From contig CBDCEG010000012.1 of the NCBI GenBank assembly GCA_965215775.1, positions 1-18,344 on the forward strand: a DNA stretch of 18,344 nt, in the 5' to 3' direction. Position 1 is the stretch's first letter; the number at the start of each line of letters is the position of its first letter. The translations under genes were made by a program, and so were the position numbers. A model generated the notes under the pieces. It was not told where the DNA came from and did not search any database. It saw only the letters and a list, made by a program, of their open reading frames with translations. This DNA is from CBDCEG01 sp965215775 (GTDB lineage: Bacteria > Pseudomonadota > Gammaproteobacteria > Cardiobacteriales > Ostreibacteriaceae). This document shows positions 7,876-15,481 of the stretch, one piece after another.

Positions 7876-8535
7876 CTATTCTTGCTCTACATATTTTTCT
7901 AGTATCAAGTGGTCAAATTTACCATTTTGTAAAAAGTAATCTATTTGGTGAAAAGCCATTTTTGAATAAAGTAAAGTGGTATGGCTAGTTTTAATTTGAA
8001 TATGATCGGTCATATTTTCCAGCTTAGTTTCTGAAACTGAAACTGTTCCATCACTTGGTTGTTCTAATTTGTTAAAAACCTGTCCAATTCCAATATTAGC
8101 ACTTCCAGCAATTGAGCCCAAATCAACTTTGCCGTCCCATTTTGGAATATTTCCATCAAGTGCGTCTTTGAATGATCCACCCAAAATCCTTTCGTGAATT
8201 TTTTGAGCCGTTTTTGCAACAAGGCTACCTTGGTGCGGAGTCCCCAAAGTTACAATTCTCCCTGTGAACATTTGAGGATTTTTTTGGTATGCTTTTCTAA
8301 CTAAAATTCCACCCAAGCTATGTGCTACAAAGTGAACTGTTTCACCTGGAACTGTATTTTCTTGAACAAATTTAATTAATAAATCAGCATTTTCAGTCAT
8401 CGTTTTAGTAGTTGTTTTATATGAAAATCTTAAAACATCATAATTAAATTTTTCTAGCTTATTATCTGCATAGAATAAAAGTGAACCATGGAAAAAAAGA
8501 CCATGTATTAGTATTATTTTTTCAGTTTTTTTCAT
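7876..8535 (-). CDS. Alpha/beta hydrolase, lipase/PGAP1-like
   Basis: The 219-residue protein has an alpha/beta hydrolase fold. The oxyanion strand motif is ILIHGLFFHG (9-17), the nucleophile elbow is AHSLGG with S73, and LGTPHQGS (97-104) is typical of lipase-like members. D162 in PSDGTVSV and H185 in TSHTTLL complete a plausible Ser-Asp-His triad. There is no signal peptide, so it is probably cytoplasmic and may act on acyl esters; the substrate cannot be read from sequence. ATG 8535 lies 4 bases after the glpM stop, with a GGAAA ribosome binding site formed by the last glpM codons, which indicates translational coupling. Confidence 0.85.
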   Translation of the reverse strand: MKKTEKIILIHGLFFHGSLLFYADNKLEKFNYDVLRFSYKTTTKTMTENADLLIKFVQENTVPGETVHFVAHSLGGILVRKAYQKNPQMFTGRIVTLGTPHQGSLVAKTAQKIHERILGGSFKDALDGNIPKWDGKVDLGSIAGSANIGIGQVFNKLEQPSDGTVSVSETKLENMTDHIQIKTSHTTLLYSKMAFHQIDYFLQNGKFDHLILEKYVEQE

Positions 8536-8539
8536 AGTT

Positions 8540-8866
8540 TTATTTCCATATAATTAATAAAATTCCAGAAACTAATAACCAAATTATAGTTGCTATTATT
8601 ATTGTATAATTTAATGTTAGTTTATTAGCAAGCAAATAAACTGTTAATAAATAAGCAAAATAAGGAATAAGAGCAAATATTCCAAATAAGGCTGTTTTTT
8701 GCAGGTCTTCGCTTCCTCTTTCTTTGCCAACTATATAGTGAGCAATAATTGCAAAAGTTGGAAATAATGGAGCTAATCCTGCAATATAAAAATTTTTGCT
8801 TTTGGCTAATAAAGCTATTATTATGACAGTTAAAGCACCGAGTAAGCTTTTTAATATTAAAGACAT
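8540..8866 (-). CDS. glpM: GlpM family inner-membrane protein
   Basis: The 108-residue hydrophobic protein has about four transmembrane helices. It matches the E. coli GlpM family in length and in characteristic stretches (IAGLAPLFPTFAIIAHYIV, GKERG, IPYFAYL). The biochemical role of GlpM is poorly defined; in Pseudomonas it has been connected with alginate production and glycerol genes. There are no glycerol-uptake genes here. It sits between an ABC ATPase (26 bases upstream) and the hydrolase (4 bases downstream) in one minus-strand operon. Confidence 0.88.
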   Translation of the reverse strand: MSLILKSLLGALTVIIIALLAKSKNFYIAGLAPLFPTFAIIAHYIVGKERGSEDLQKTALFGIFALIPYFAYLLTVYLLANKLTLNYTIIIATIIWLLVSGILLIIWK

Positions 8867-8892
8867 TTTATTATTTAGTATTAGTTAATTGT

Positions 8893-9777
8893 TTAGTTAT
8901 GCCCAATAATATTTAAGAATTTATCTTCTAGTGATTTATCAGACTCAGTTATTGTTTTAATATTTAAGTTATTATTTAAACAAAAGCTTATTAAATATTG
9001 TTTTTGTTGGTTATCTTCAAAATTAAATTTGAAAATATTATCCTTGATAGAAATAAAATTAGTATTGTTTTCAAACAAACTAATATCAACTTCCTCAACA
9101 AATTCAAAGGAAGTAAGAGTTTCATTTTTCTCAATTTCTAAGTCAATTTTAGAAACTATTTTACCGTTTGAAATAATAATTACACGATTACAAAGTTGTG
9201 AAACCTCTTGCATTATATGCGTTGAAAAGATTATACAACACTCATCTTTTAGTGAAATTAGCAAGTCTCTAAAGTGTGAAATTTGTCTAGGATCAAGTCC
9301 AGAAGTTGGCTCATCCAAAATAAGAAGTTTAGGTTTATGAATAATCGCTTGAGCAATTCCAACTCTTTGTTGGTTTCCTTTTGAAAGCTGTTTTATATTT
9401 TTGTGAAGAACTTTTTCTAATTCTAAAATATTAACAACTCTATCAATTGATTGTTTTATAATTGATTTATTTATTTTTTGTAGCTTGCAAATATGTTTTA
9501 AATATTCAAAAACGCTATATTCAAAAATAAGAGGTGGATTTTCAGGTAAATATCCAATGTAATTATGTCCTTCAAAATCATGGATTATCTCTCCATAGCT
9601 TGGGTGTAGAACCCCTGCACAAAGTTTTAGTATAGTAGATTTACCTGCTCCATTTATACCTAAAAGCCCTAAAATTTCGCCTTTTTTTGCACTAAAATTT
9701 ATATCTGCTAAAATCTGAGTCTTAGTTGTTTGGTAGCAAACTTTTGAAACTAATATGTTTTCTTTATTACCTGACAT
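8893..9777 (-). CDS. ABC transporter ATP-binding protein (GldA/CcmA type)
   Basis: The 294-residue nucleotide-binding subunit has Walker A GINGAGKST (40-48), signature LSKGNQQR (131-138), Walker B LLILDEP (151-157), D-loop SGLD and switch histidine H187 in STHIMQE. The ~85 residues after the ATPase core resemble the C-terminal extension of the GldA/drug-exporter class. The permease usually follows directly in this class. Here the next gene is glpM, whose small size does not fit a permease, so the partner must be elsewhere or the ATPase is an orphan. ATG 9777 has no strong ribosome binding site. It is first in the operon ABC-glpM-hydrolase and divergent from uup. Confidence 0.88.
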   Translation of the reverse strand: MSGNKENILVSKVCYQTTKTQILADINFSAKKGEILGLLGINGAGKSTILKLCAGVLHPSYGEIIHDFEGHNYIGYLPENPPLIFEYSVFEYLKHICKLQKINKSIIKQSIDRVVNILELEKVLHKNIKQLSKGNQQRVGIAQAIIHKPKLLILDEPTSGLDPRQISHFRDLLISLKDECCIIFSTHIMQEVSQLCNRVIIISNGKIVSKIDLEIEKNETLTSFEFVEEVDISLFENNTNFISIKDNIFKFNFEDNQQKQYLISFCLNNNLNIKTITESDKSLEDKFLNIIGHN

Positions 9778-9825
9778 TTTGCTTTTTCAATCCCTGTTGG
9801 TTATTACTTATTTAAAGTGTTATTT

Positions 9826-9831
9826 ATTATA
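9826..9831 (-). promoter_or_regulatory. Possible -10 box for the ABC-glpM-hydrolase operon
   Basis: A perfect TATAAT on the minus strand lies about 50 bases before the ABC start codon, in the 91-base gap shared with divergent uup. No convincing -35 box is seen at the right distance. Chance is possible in such AT-rich DNA. Confidence 0.3.
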
Positions 9832-9868
9832 AGTTGATATATTAACAGAAAAATCATATAAAAAAATT

Positions 9869-11794
9869 ATGGCATTAATTGATCTTTTTTCTATCAGCAA
9901 ACAATTTGATGATAAAAAATTACTAGAAAATATAGACTTTCATTTACACAAAGGTGATAGAGTTGCCATAATTGGTCAAAATGGTTGTGGTAAATCTAGC
10001 TTTATGAAAATTGCAAATGGCGAGCTTGAACCTGATGAAGGCAAACGAGTTGTTGGCAATGAAGTGCAAATTGAAATGCTTGCACAAATTCCAAAATATG
10101 AAAAAAATATTACGGTTAGGCAAGCAATTGAAAATGAACTAACAGAACTAAAAAAAGCAAAAGAAGACTATGATAAGACTTTAGAAGCGTTAGAAAATGA
10201 CTTTGAAAATAATAGGTTACAAGAAGAATTAGAAAAATTATCTAGTTATCTTGATTATCATAATGCTTGGTCTTTGAATAATAAAATTGAACAGGTTCTG
10301 GTTGAATTTCGTTTGAAACAGTATGAAAATAAAGATATAAATAACCTTTCAGGTGGTGAACAAAGGCGTGTTGCTCTTGCTGGAATTATTCTTAAAAAAC
10401 CTGATGTTTTAATTCTTGATGAGCCAACAAATCACCTTGATATTGAAATGGTTAGTTTTTTGGAAAATATTATTTTGAAAGAAAAATTTACAATTTTATT
10501 TGTCTCTCATGATAGATATTTTATTGATAATATTGCAACTCAAATTGTTGAAGTAGAACAATATCAACTTAAAAAATATCAAGGTGGCTATGCAGATTTC
10601 TTAAGACAAAAAGATGAGTATTTAAAAACTTTAGAAAAACAGCAACATAATTTAGAAAAAGAACTAGCGAAAGAAATGGCTTGGTTGCACAAAGGAGTTA
10701 AGGCGAGAAACAAAAGAAATGTTGGGCGAGTAAAACGCGTTCATGATTTAAAAGATCAAGCAAAAACCTCACCAGGTGCAATCAAACGAATGCGAAATGA
10801 ATTACAACGAGAGAAAATAGGTTTTGTTGAAGAGAAAAAAGGAAATAGCAAAAAAATATTTTTTGATATCTACAATGTAACTTATAAAATTGGCGAAAGA
10901 ACTATTATAAATAAATTCAAAGCCAAAATATTACAACAAGATTGTATTGCAATTGTTGGTCCAAATGGTGCAGGCAAATCAACTTTGCTTAAACTTTTGC
11001 TAAATGAAATTCAGCCAAATTCAGGAACAATTAAAAAATCAGAGTTTAAAATTGGTTATTTTGACCAAAGCCGAGAAGATTTAGATGATGACAAAGATAT
11101 TATTTCTACATTTTGCCCAAACGGTGGTGATAGAGTTGATGTTGGCGGGAAAAATTTGCATGTTTATGGTTATCTGAGAGGATTTAATTTCCCATCAGAA
11201 GATTTAACCAAAAGAATAGGAATGCTTTCTGGAGGAGAGCGAAATCGTGTTGCTTTGGCACTTTTATTTACCAAAGAAGTTAGTTGTATAATATTAGATG
11301 AGCCAACAAATGACCTTGATATTCAAACCATTAACATATTAGAAGAAAAACTTGCACAATTTAAAGGTGTGATAATTTTTGTAAGCCATGATAGATATTT
11401 TGTGGATAAACTTGCTAAAAAATTATTTATATTTGAAGAAGGTGGGAAAATAAGTGAAAGCTACCAAAAATATACAGAATATCTTGATATTCAAAAAGAG
11501 CTAGATGAAATAACAAAACTAGAAAAACAAACAAACTCTCAAAAACAAACAACTGCAAAAATAACTAATAATCAACCTAAAAAACTTAGTTATAAAGAAA
11601 AGTTCTTATTAGAGAATGCCCCAAAAGAAATTGAAAAATTGGAAATGGAAATTAATGAATATAACTCAAAACTTTCAAGTGCAAATATAAACTCAGAGGA
11701 AATAGTTGAAATAAGCTCAAAAATGACAGAGTTACAACAACAGCTTGAGGAAAAAGAAGATGCCTATTTGGAGGTTTTGGAGAAACTGGAGTAA
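9869..11794 (+). CDS. uup: ABC-F ATPase Uup
   Basis: This 641-residue soluble protein has two ABC ATPase cassettes and no membrane segments, the ABC-F layout of ribosome-associated ATPases. Cassette 1 has GQNGCGKSS (about 36-44), LSGGEQRR and LILDEPTNHLD. Cassette 2 has GPNGAGKST, LSGGERNR and IILDEPTNDLD. The linker contains EMAWLHKGVKARNKRNVGRVKR, which I split as EMAWLHKGVKAR plus NKRNVGRVKR; it marks the Uup subgroup rather than EttA. The last ~80 residues form a charged coiled coil as in Uup. Uup is linked to ribosome function and to precise excision of transposons. No clear ribosome binding site precedes ATG 9869. The gene ends at a terminator shared with katA. Confidence 0.93.
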   Translation: MALIDLFSISKQFDDKKLLENIDFHLHKGDRVAIIGQNGCGKSSFMKIANGELEPDEGKRVVGNEVQIEMLAQIPKYEKNITVRQAIENELTELKKAKEDYDKTLEALENDFENNRLQEELEKLSSYLDYHNAWSLNNKIEQVLVEFRLKQYENKDINNLSGGEQRRVALAGIILKKPDVLILDEPTNHLDIEMVSFLENIILKEKFTILFVSHDRYFIDNIATQIVEVEQYQLKKYQGGYADFLRQKDEYLKTLEKQQHNLEKELAKEMAWLHKGVKARNKRNVGRVKRVHDLKDQAKTSPGAIKRMRNELQREKIGFVEEKKGNSKKIFFDIYNVTYKIGERTIINKFKAKILQQDCIAIVGPNGAGKSTLLKLLLNEIQPNSGTIKKSEFKIGYFDQSREDLDDDKDIISTFCPNGGDRVDVGGKNLHVYGYLRGFNFPSEDLTKRIGMLSGGERNRVALALLFTKEVSCIILDEPTNDLDIQTINILEEKLAQFKGVIIFVSHDRYFVDKLAKKLFIFEEGGKISESYQKYTEYLDIQKELDEITKLEKQTNSQKQTTAKITNNQPKKLSYKEKFLLENAPKEIEKLEMEINEYNSKLSSANINSEEIVEISSKMTELQQQLEEKEDAYLEVLEKLE

Positions 11795-11797
11795 AAA

Positions 11798-11831
11798 AAA
11801 AGGCTGGTTACTTAATTGAAACCAGCCTTTT
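11798..11831. terminator. Bidirectional terminator between uup and katA
   Basis: A 12-bp perfect hairpin (AAAAGGCTGGTT / AACCAGCCTTTT, 10-base loop) lies 3 bases after the uup stop and 26 bases after the katA stop. A-tract and T-tract flanks let it work as an intrinsic terminator for both convergent genes. Confidence 0.92.
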
Positions 11832-11857
11832 CTATGTTTCTTACTAATTTTAAAACT

Positions 11858-13294
11858 CTAAGAATTATATTCAAACTTTCTAAATTGATGTTTTGCATCA
11901 GTGGTTAAAGCTTCTTGCAAGTCAATCCCTAAAGATTTTGCAATACCTTTTGCATAATTAGGATCCGCACTGTAGCAGTTCTGTATATGTCTAAACTGGA
12001 TGATTTTTTCAGCTCCACTAATATTGTTTGCAGTATTATCAAATAAAGATTGTTGCTCTTTTTCAGTCATTAGTCTAAATAAATCACCTGCTTGTGTGAA
12101 GTTATCTTCATCATCTCTATCACTCCATTTATCAGCAACACCATTCAAATCCAATGGTGGTTCGTTATATTCAGGCTGATCTTGCCACTGCCCATAACTA
12201 TTTGGGCTATAAGCAATCCTTGAACCTTGGTTGCCATCAATCCGCATTGCTCCATCACGATTTGATGAGCTAAATGGACATTTTGGAGCATTTACAGGTA
12301 TTTGTGAGTTATTCACACCTAGTCTATATCTTTGTGTATCTCCATATGAAAATAGCCTACCTTGGAGCATTTTATCAGGTGAAAATCCAATCCCTGGAAC
12401 AATATTAGTTGGATTGAATGCTGATTGTTCTACTTCTGCAAAATAATTTTCTGGATTTTTATTTAATTCAAATTCACCAACTTCAATTAATGGGTAATCA
12501 CTTTTATGCCAAACTTTTGTTAAATCAAATGGATTTTCATAATGGTTATTTGCTTGTTCTTGCGTCATTATTTGAACAAAAAGTTTCCATTTGGGAAAAT
12601 TGCCCTCTTCAATATTATCATACAAATCTCTTTGAAAGCTTTCTCTATCATTTGCCACAATATTAGCTGCTTCGTTATCGGTTAAATTTGCAATTCCTTG
12701 CTGTGTTACAAAATGAAATTTGACCCAATATCTAGTATTTTCAGCATTTATAAAACTATAAGTGTGACTTCCAAATCCGTGCATATGCCTATAAGATTTG
12801 GGAATTCCTCGTTCACTCATTGTTATTGTAACTTGGTGCAATGCTTCAGGCAGTAAAGTCCAAAAGTCCCAATTATTATTAGCACTTCTCAGATTTGTTC
12901 GTGGGCATCTTTTTACTGCACGATTTAAATCTGGGAAATTAATAGGGTCTTTTAAGAAAAAAACAGGAGTATTATTTCCAACTAAATCCCAGTTTCCTTC
13001 ATTTGTATAGAATTTTAGAGCAAATCCTCTAATATCTCGTTCTGCATCAGCTGCACCTCGCTCTCCAGCAACTGTTGAAAATCTTGTGAACATTTCAGTT
13101 CTTTTACCTACTTTTGAAAATATATCTGCTCTTGTATATTTTGTAATATCGTTGGTAACTGTGAAAGTTCCATATGCACCAGAACCTTTGGCGTGCATTC
13201 TTCGTTCAGGAATAACTTCTCTATCAAAGTGTGCTAATTTTTCTAAGAAAAAAACATCTTGCATCAAAACAGGACCTCGTTTTCCTGCTGTCAT
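11858..13294 (-). CDS. katA: Catalase (clade 3, KatA), frameshifted N-terminus
   Basis: This haem catalase dismutates hydrogen peroxide to water and oxygen in the cytoplasm. The 478-residue frame has the catalytic His in RRMHAKGSGAYGTF (H34), the Asn region in LVGNNTPVFFLKD (N107/N108) and the haem-ligand Tyr in RLFSYGDTQRYRLG (Y317). It covers the whole core of the small-subunit clade. Upstream coding sequence shows the true start is ATG 13361 with ribosome binding site GAGGAAAT. An extra base in the AAA run at 13325-13327 breaks the frame; dropping it gives MSDKGKKLTTAQ joined to GAPVANSQHTMTAGK and a 500-residue protein. If the frameshift is real, synthesis would need initiation at ATG 13294, which lacks a ribosome binding site, or a +1 shift. 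OxyR-like control is likely. Confidence 0.93.
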   Translation of the reverse strand: MTAGKRGPVLMQDVFFLEKLAHFDREVIPERRMHAKGSGAYGTFTVTNDITKYTRADIFSKVGKRTEMFTRFSTVAGERGAADAERDIRGFALKFYTNEGNWDLVGNNTPVFFLKDPINFPDLNRAVKRCPRTNLRSANNNWDFWTLLPEALHQVTITMSERGIPKSYRHMHGFGSHTYSFINAENTRYWVKFHFVTQQGIANLTDNEAANIVANDRESFQRDLYDNIEEGNFPKWKLFVQIMTQEQANNHYENPFDLTKVWHKSDYPLIEVGEFELNKNPENYFAEVEQSAFNPTNIVPGIGFSPDKMLQGRLFSYGDTQRYRLGVNNSQIPVNAPKCPFSSSNRDGAMRIDGNQGSRIAYSPNSYGQWQDQPEYNEPPLDLNGVADKWSDRDDEDNFTQAGDLFRLMTEKEQQSLFDNTANNISGAEKIIQFRHIQNCYSADPNYAKGIAKSLGIDLQEALTTDAKHQFRKFEYNS

Positions 13295-13304
13295 TGTGTG
13301 TTGA

Positions 13305-13361
13305 CTATTTGCTACTGGAGCTCCTTTGTGCGGTTGTTAGCTTTTTACCTTTATCACTCAT
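13305..13361 (-). pseudogene. katA: N-terminal fragment of katA, out of frame
   Basis: ATG 13361, preceded by GAGGAAAT at good spacing, opens an 18-codon frame that starts MSDKGKKLTTA, the usual N-terminus of clade-3 catalases. It then runs QRSSSSK to TAG at 13305-13307. The continuation of the catalase is in the next frame (GAPVANSQHT), directly joined to the main catalase frame. This is therefore the native start of katA separated by a one-base insertion, not an independent gene. Confidence 0.85.
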
Positions 13362-13417
13362 AATTTCCTCTTGGTATGTTATTTGTTTGAGTTATTAATA
13401 TAAAGTATTTTGTCTGA

Positions 13418-13423
13418 TTTATA
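13418..13423 (-). promoter_or_regulatory. Possible -10 box of katA
   Basis: TATAAA on the minus strand lies about 25 bases past the OxyR-like site and about 57 bases before the katA start. This is the distance expected if OxyR contacts RNA polymerase from just upstream of -35. There is no good -35 box, as is usual for an activator-dependent promoter. Confidence 0.4.
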
Positions 13424-13447
13424 AAATTAATTGTTTTGATGGTTGCG

Positions 13448-13484
13448 ATAGATTTTCATTATAAGTCTAATAGTTCATAGATAT
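13448..13484. promoter_or_regulatory. OxyR-like operator upstream of katA
   Basis: Four tetranucleotides with exact 7-base gaps (ATAG, TTAT, ATAG, ATAT) match the OxyR pattern ATAG-N7-CTAT-N7-ATAG-N7-CTAT at 14 of 16 positions. The right-hand half also carries the preferred inner bases (ATAGtTcatAgATAT). It lies 87 bases before the katA start, in the divergent region with the yegP-like gene, and so may act on either or both. It is fully within the non-coding gap. Peroxide induction of katA by OxyR is well known in proteobacteria; no oxyR gene is in the window. Confidence 0.65.
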
Positions 13485-13660
13485 TATTCTTTTAATTTAT
13501 CTGTGAAAATGGTTAATTAATTATTGTTAATTGTTTAATATTAGTTAAAACATAGGTTAATCAAAAAATAACCTTGCTCAAGTCAGATAAATAAACTAAT
13601 CTTATATATTCAACAGTTTAAATATAAACTACTTTATTAAAAATATTATGGAGAATTAAA

Positions 13661-13990
13661 ATGTTTGAATTATATAAAAGTGAGAAAAATGGTGAGTTTT
13701 ATTTTAGATTAAAAGCAAGCAATGGGCAAAATATCCTAGCTAGTGAAGGCTATAAAACTAAGGCATCATGTCTAAATGGAATTGAGTCTGTTAAGAAAAA
13801 TAGTCAAGATGAAACTAAATTTGAGAAAAAGGAAACATCTGCTGGTAAATTTAGATTTAACCTAAAAGCAACTAACGGGCAAGTGATTGGAACTAGCCAA
13901 AGTTACGCTTCAGAAGCTAGTCGTAATAATGGAATTGCATCAGTTACAAAAAATGCAAAAGAAGCTAAAACTAAAGACTTAACTGCATAA
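13661..13990 (+). CDS. YegP/DUF1508 family protein
   Basis: The 109-residue protein consists of two tandem DUF1508 (UPF0339) repeats. Residues 2-50 (FELYKSEKNGEFYFRLKASN, then GQNILASEGY and NGIESVKKN) are echoed by 53-100 (KFRFNLKATNGQVIGTSQSY, then NGIASVTKN). This is the full YegP layout of about 110 residues. The family is small, soluble and of unknown biochemical role. A good ribosome binding site (GGAG, 8 bases before ATG) fixes the start. It is divergent from katA across an AT-rich gap of about 300 bases holding the OxyR-like site, so peroxide control of this gene is possible. It ends at a strong terminator. Confidence 0.9.
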   Translation: MFELYKSEKNGEFYFRLKASNGQNILASEGYKTKASCLNGIESVKKNSQDETKFEKKETSAGKFRFNLKATNGQVIGTSQSYASEASRNNGIASVTKNAKEAKTKDLTA

Positions 13991-14033
13991 TTTAAAAAAT
14001 AGCTAAAAGTTAATATTTTTGGCTTAATAAAAT

Positions 14034-14068
14034 AAAAAAGCCTAGTGTTTTAGAACTAGGCTTTTTTT
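14034..14068. terminator. Bidirectional terminator between yegP-like and yciK-like genes
   Basis: A 12-bp hairpin (AAAAAAGCCTAG / CTAGGCTTTTTT, 10-base loop) is followed by a T-tract on the plus strand and, because of the A-tract, also on the minus strand. It lies 44 bases after the plus-strand gene and about 68 bases after the end of the minus-strand operon. Confidence 0.9.
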
Positions 14069-14135
14069 ATTATTTTGAATTTTAATTTTTAAATTCTTAA
14101 CATTTTATTTTAGTTCTAATTTAGTAATTAAAAAC

Positions 14136-14928
14136 TTATAATTTAACTATACTTCCATTAGGTTTTGAGCAATTAAATAACTCTAAAATTTGTCCTGCAA
14201 TATTGGTTTGTGATGGAGTTTTCCATTCTGACTTACCTGCTGGGATAAGCACTAATTGACAAACCTGTTGTAAGCCAATTAGAGTCATAACCATAACTAT
14301 ATAAATTATAATTATTTTCATACTCAAAAGCTAGTTGCTTAACAAATTTCATAAGCCCTACTTTGCTTATTGCATAACTATTAAAATAAGCTCTTTTATC
14401 GTTCGTTGCTTCTGCGTGATTTGCACATAATATTGTTGGCTGGTCTGATTTTTTCAACAGCTCAAACATAGCTTGTGTCAACCAAATTGGAGCAGTTAAG
14501 TTTGTTTGAATTTGTGCCATTAGCTCAGATGGATTGGATTGTAAAATAGAAAATAAACCATCAAATAAAGCAGCATTATGAATTATTCCATCAAGTTGAT
14601 CTATATTTTCTAAAAGGGTTTTTGCAATATCTAAATAATCATCCAAATTTGCACCAGTCAAATCAACAGGAAGTAAAAAAGGTTCTTCACAACCTCCAAT
14701 ACTCATAATTTGATCATAAGTTCTTTCTAAAGCAGGTATTGATTTATCTAATAAAATCATAGTTGCACCAGCTTTCGCACCAGCTATTGCTAGAGACTGC
14801 CCTATTCCTGCTGTTGCCCCTGTTAATAAAATATTTTTACCTTTAATATTTACATTTTCTAAATTTGAATTTGCAAGAATAGAACTAACTAATTCGTCTG
14901 AGTTTGATTTAAATATTTTAGGTTTCAT
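14136..14928 (-). pseudogene. YciK-like short-chain dehydrogenase, broken by a one-base frameshift
   Basis: A Rossmann-fold short-chain dehydrogenase. The first frame (14233-14928, 231 codons) has the cofactor motif TGATAGIG (36-43), HNAAL (117-121) and YAISK with Y185 and K189. It ends AYPSR and stop. The next frame continues GKSEWKTPSQTN to VKL and stops at 14136. Removing one base from the GGG run at 14242-14244 (CCC on the coding strand) restores AYPAGKSEWK and a 263-residue protein. The position of the usual catalytic Ser, 13 residues before Y185, is A172, so classic SDR chemistry was doubtful even before the frameshift. The closest family by memory is YciK. It is last in the ribH-nusB-fba-hemE operon, 6 bases after the lipoprotein gene, with no clear ribosome binding site. 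Confidence 0.8.
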
Positions 14929-14934
14929 TATTTT

Positions 14935-15444
14935 TTATTTATTTGGATTTTTAAAAAATTTTTTAGTTTTACTTGCCCCATAGACAATCTCATTTGTATC
15001 AATATCTCTTATTGAAAAATCCACTTTTGAGGAATTAGAAGATACTCTATTTATTGAATGCTCAATAATATATTTATGTTGTGCTTTTAGGTAAGTAGTT
15101 GGTATTAACGCTTGTTTACCTGCCATTGATATTGTAAAACTATGCTCTCCACCTTTTAGTTTTATATTTTTAACGCCCATTGCAAATATTTTTTGAATTG
15201 AGGAAACTATGCTTTTACCATCAACAGCAATTAAATCAGGAACATAATCACTATGGCTTCTATCAACTTTAATAAAAGCAAGTTCATTCTCTGGAATATT
15301 TTTATCTAGTATATAAACTTTTTTATAGTTACTTTCTCTTATTGGATTATATGTAGCATGACCTGCAGAGTCAGACGAACAGCTTGATAAAAAAGCTATT
15401 ATTAAAAAGATAAAAATTGATTTTTTTATTGTTTGTTTATTCAT
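14935..15444 (-). CDS. Predicted lipoprotein of unknown function
   Basis: The 169-residue product begins with a lipoprotein signal: basic n-region (KQTIKK), hydrophobic run, then lipobox LSSC with the lipidated Cys at 22. Residue 23 is Ser, which would favour outer-membrane sorting under the usual Lol rule. The mature part includes ELAFIKVDR, a glycine/His stretch (KLKGGEHSFTISM) and TTYLKAQHKYIIEHSI, reminiscent of small surface-exposed beta-rich lipoproteins. I do not recognise a named family. It lies 37 bases after hemE and 6 bases before the yciK-like gene, in the same operon. No strong ribosome binding site is seen before ATG 15444. Confidence 0.8.
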   Translation of the reverse strand: MNKQTIKKSIFIFLIIAFLSSCSSDSAGHATYNPIRESNYKKVYILDKNIPENELAFIKVDRSHSDYVPDLIAVDGKSIVSSIQKIFAMGVKNIKLKGGEHSFTISMAGKQALIPTTYLKAQHKYIIEHSINRVSSNSSKVDFSIRDIDTNEIVYGASKTKKFFKNPNK

Positions 15445-15481
15445 ATTTATTTTATAAGTTAGTTAATTGTTAATATTCTAT

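Larger units (their letters stand above)
13362..13660. other. Divergent intergenic region katA / yegP-like
   Basis: About 300 very AT-rich bases between two divergent genes. It contains the OxyR-like site and possible katA -10 box listed separately. A weak possible promoter toward the yegP-like gene is TTGCTC (13574-13579) with TAATCT 17 bases on. Nothing in it reads as coding apart from the katA N-terminal fragment beside it. Confidence 0.6.

Noticed and set aside
8524..8547. A 22-base match between the hydrolase translation start and the LRR-array starts (GGAAATAAAACT followed by ATGAAAAAAA).
   Set aside because: In the hydrolase case the sequence is the glpM end (Trp-Lys-stop) plus a common Lys-rich start. 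In A-rich DNA this is probably coincidence.
12231..13304. Several plus-strand open frames opposite katA.
   Set aside because: The minus-strand catalase is unambiguous; the opposite frames have no homology or initiation signals.
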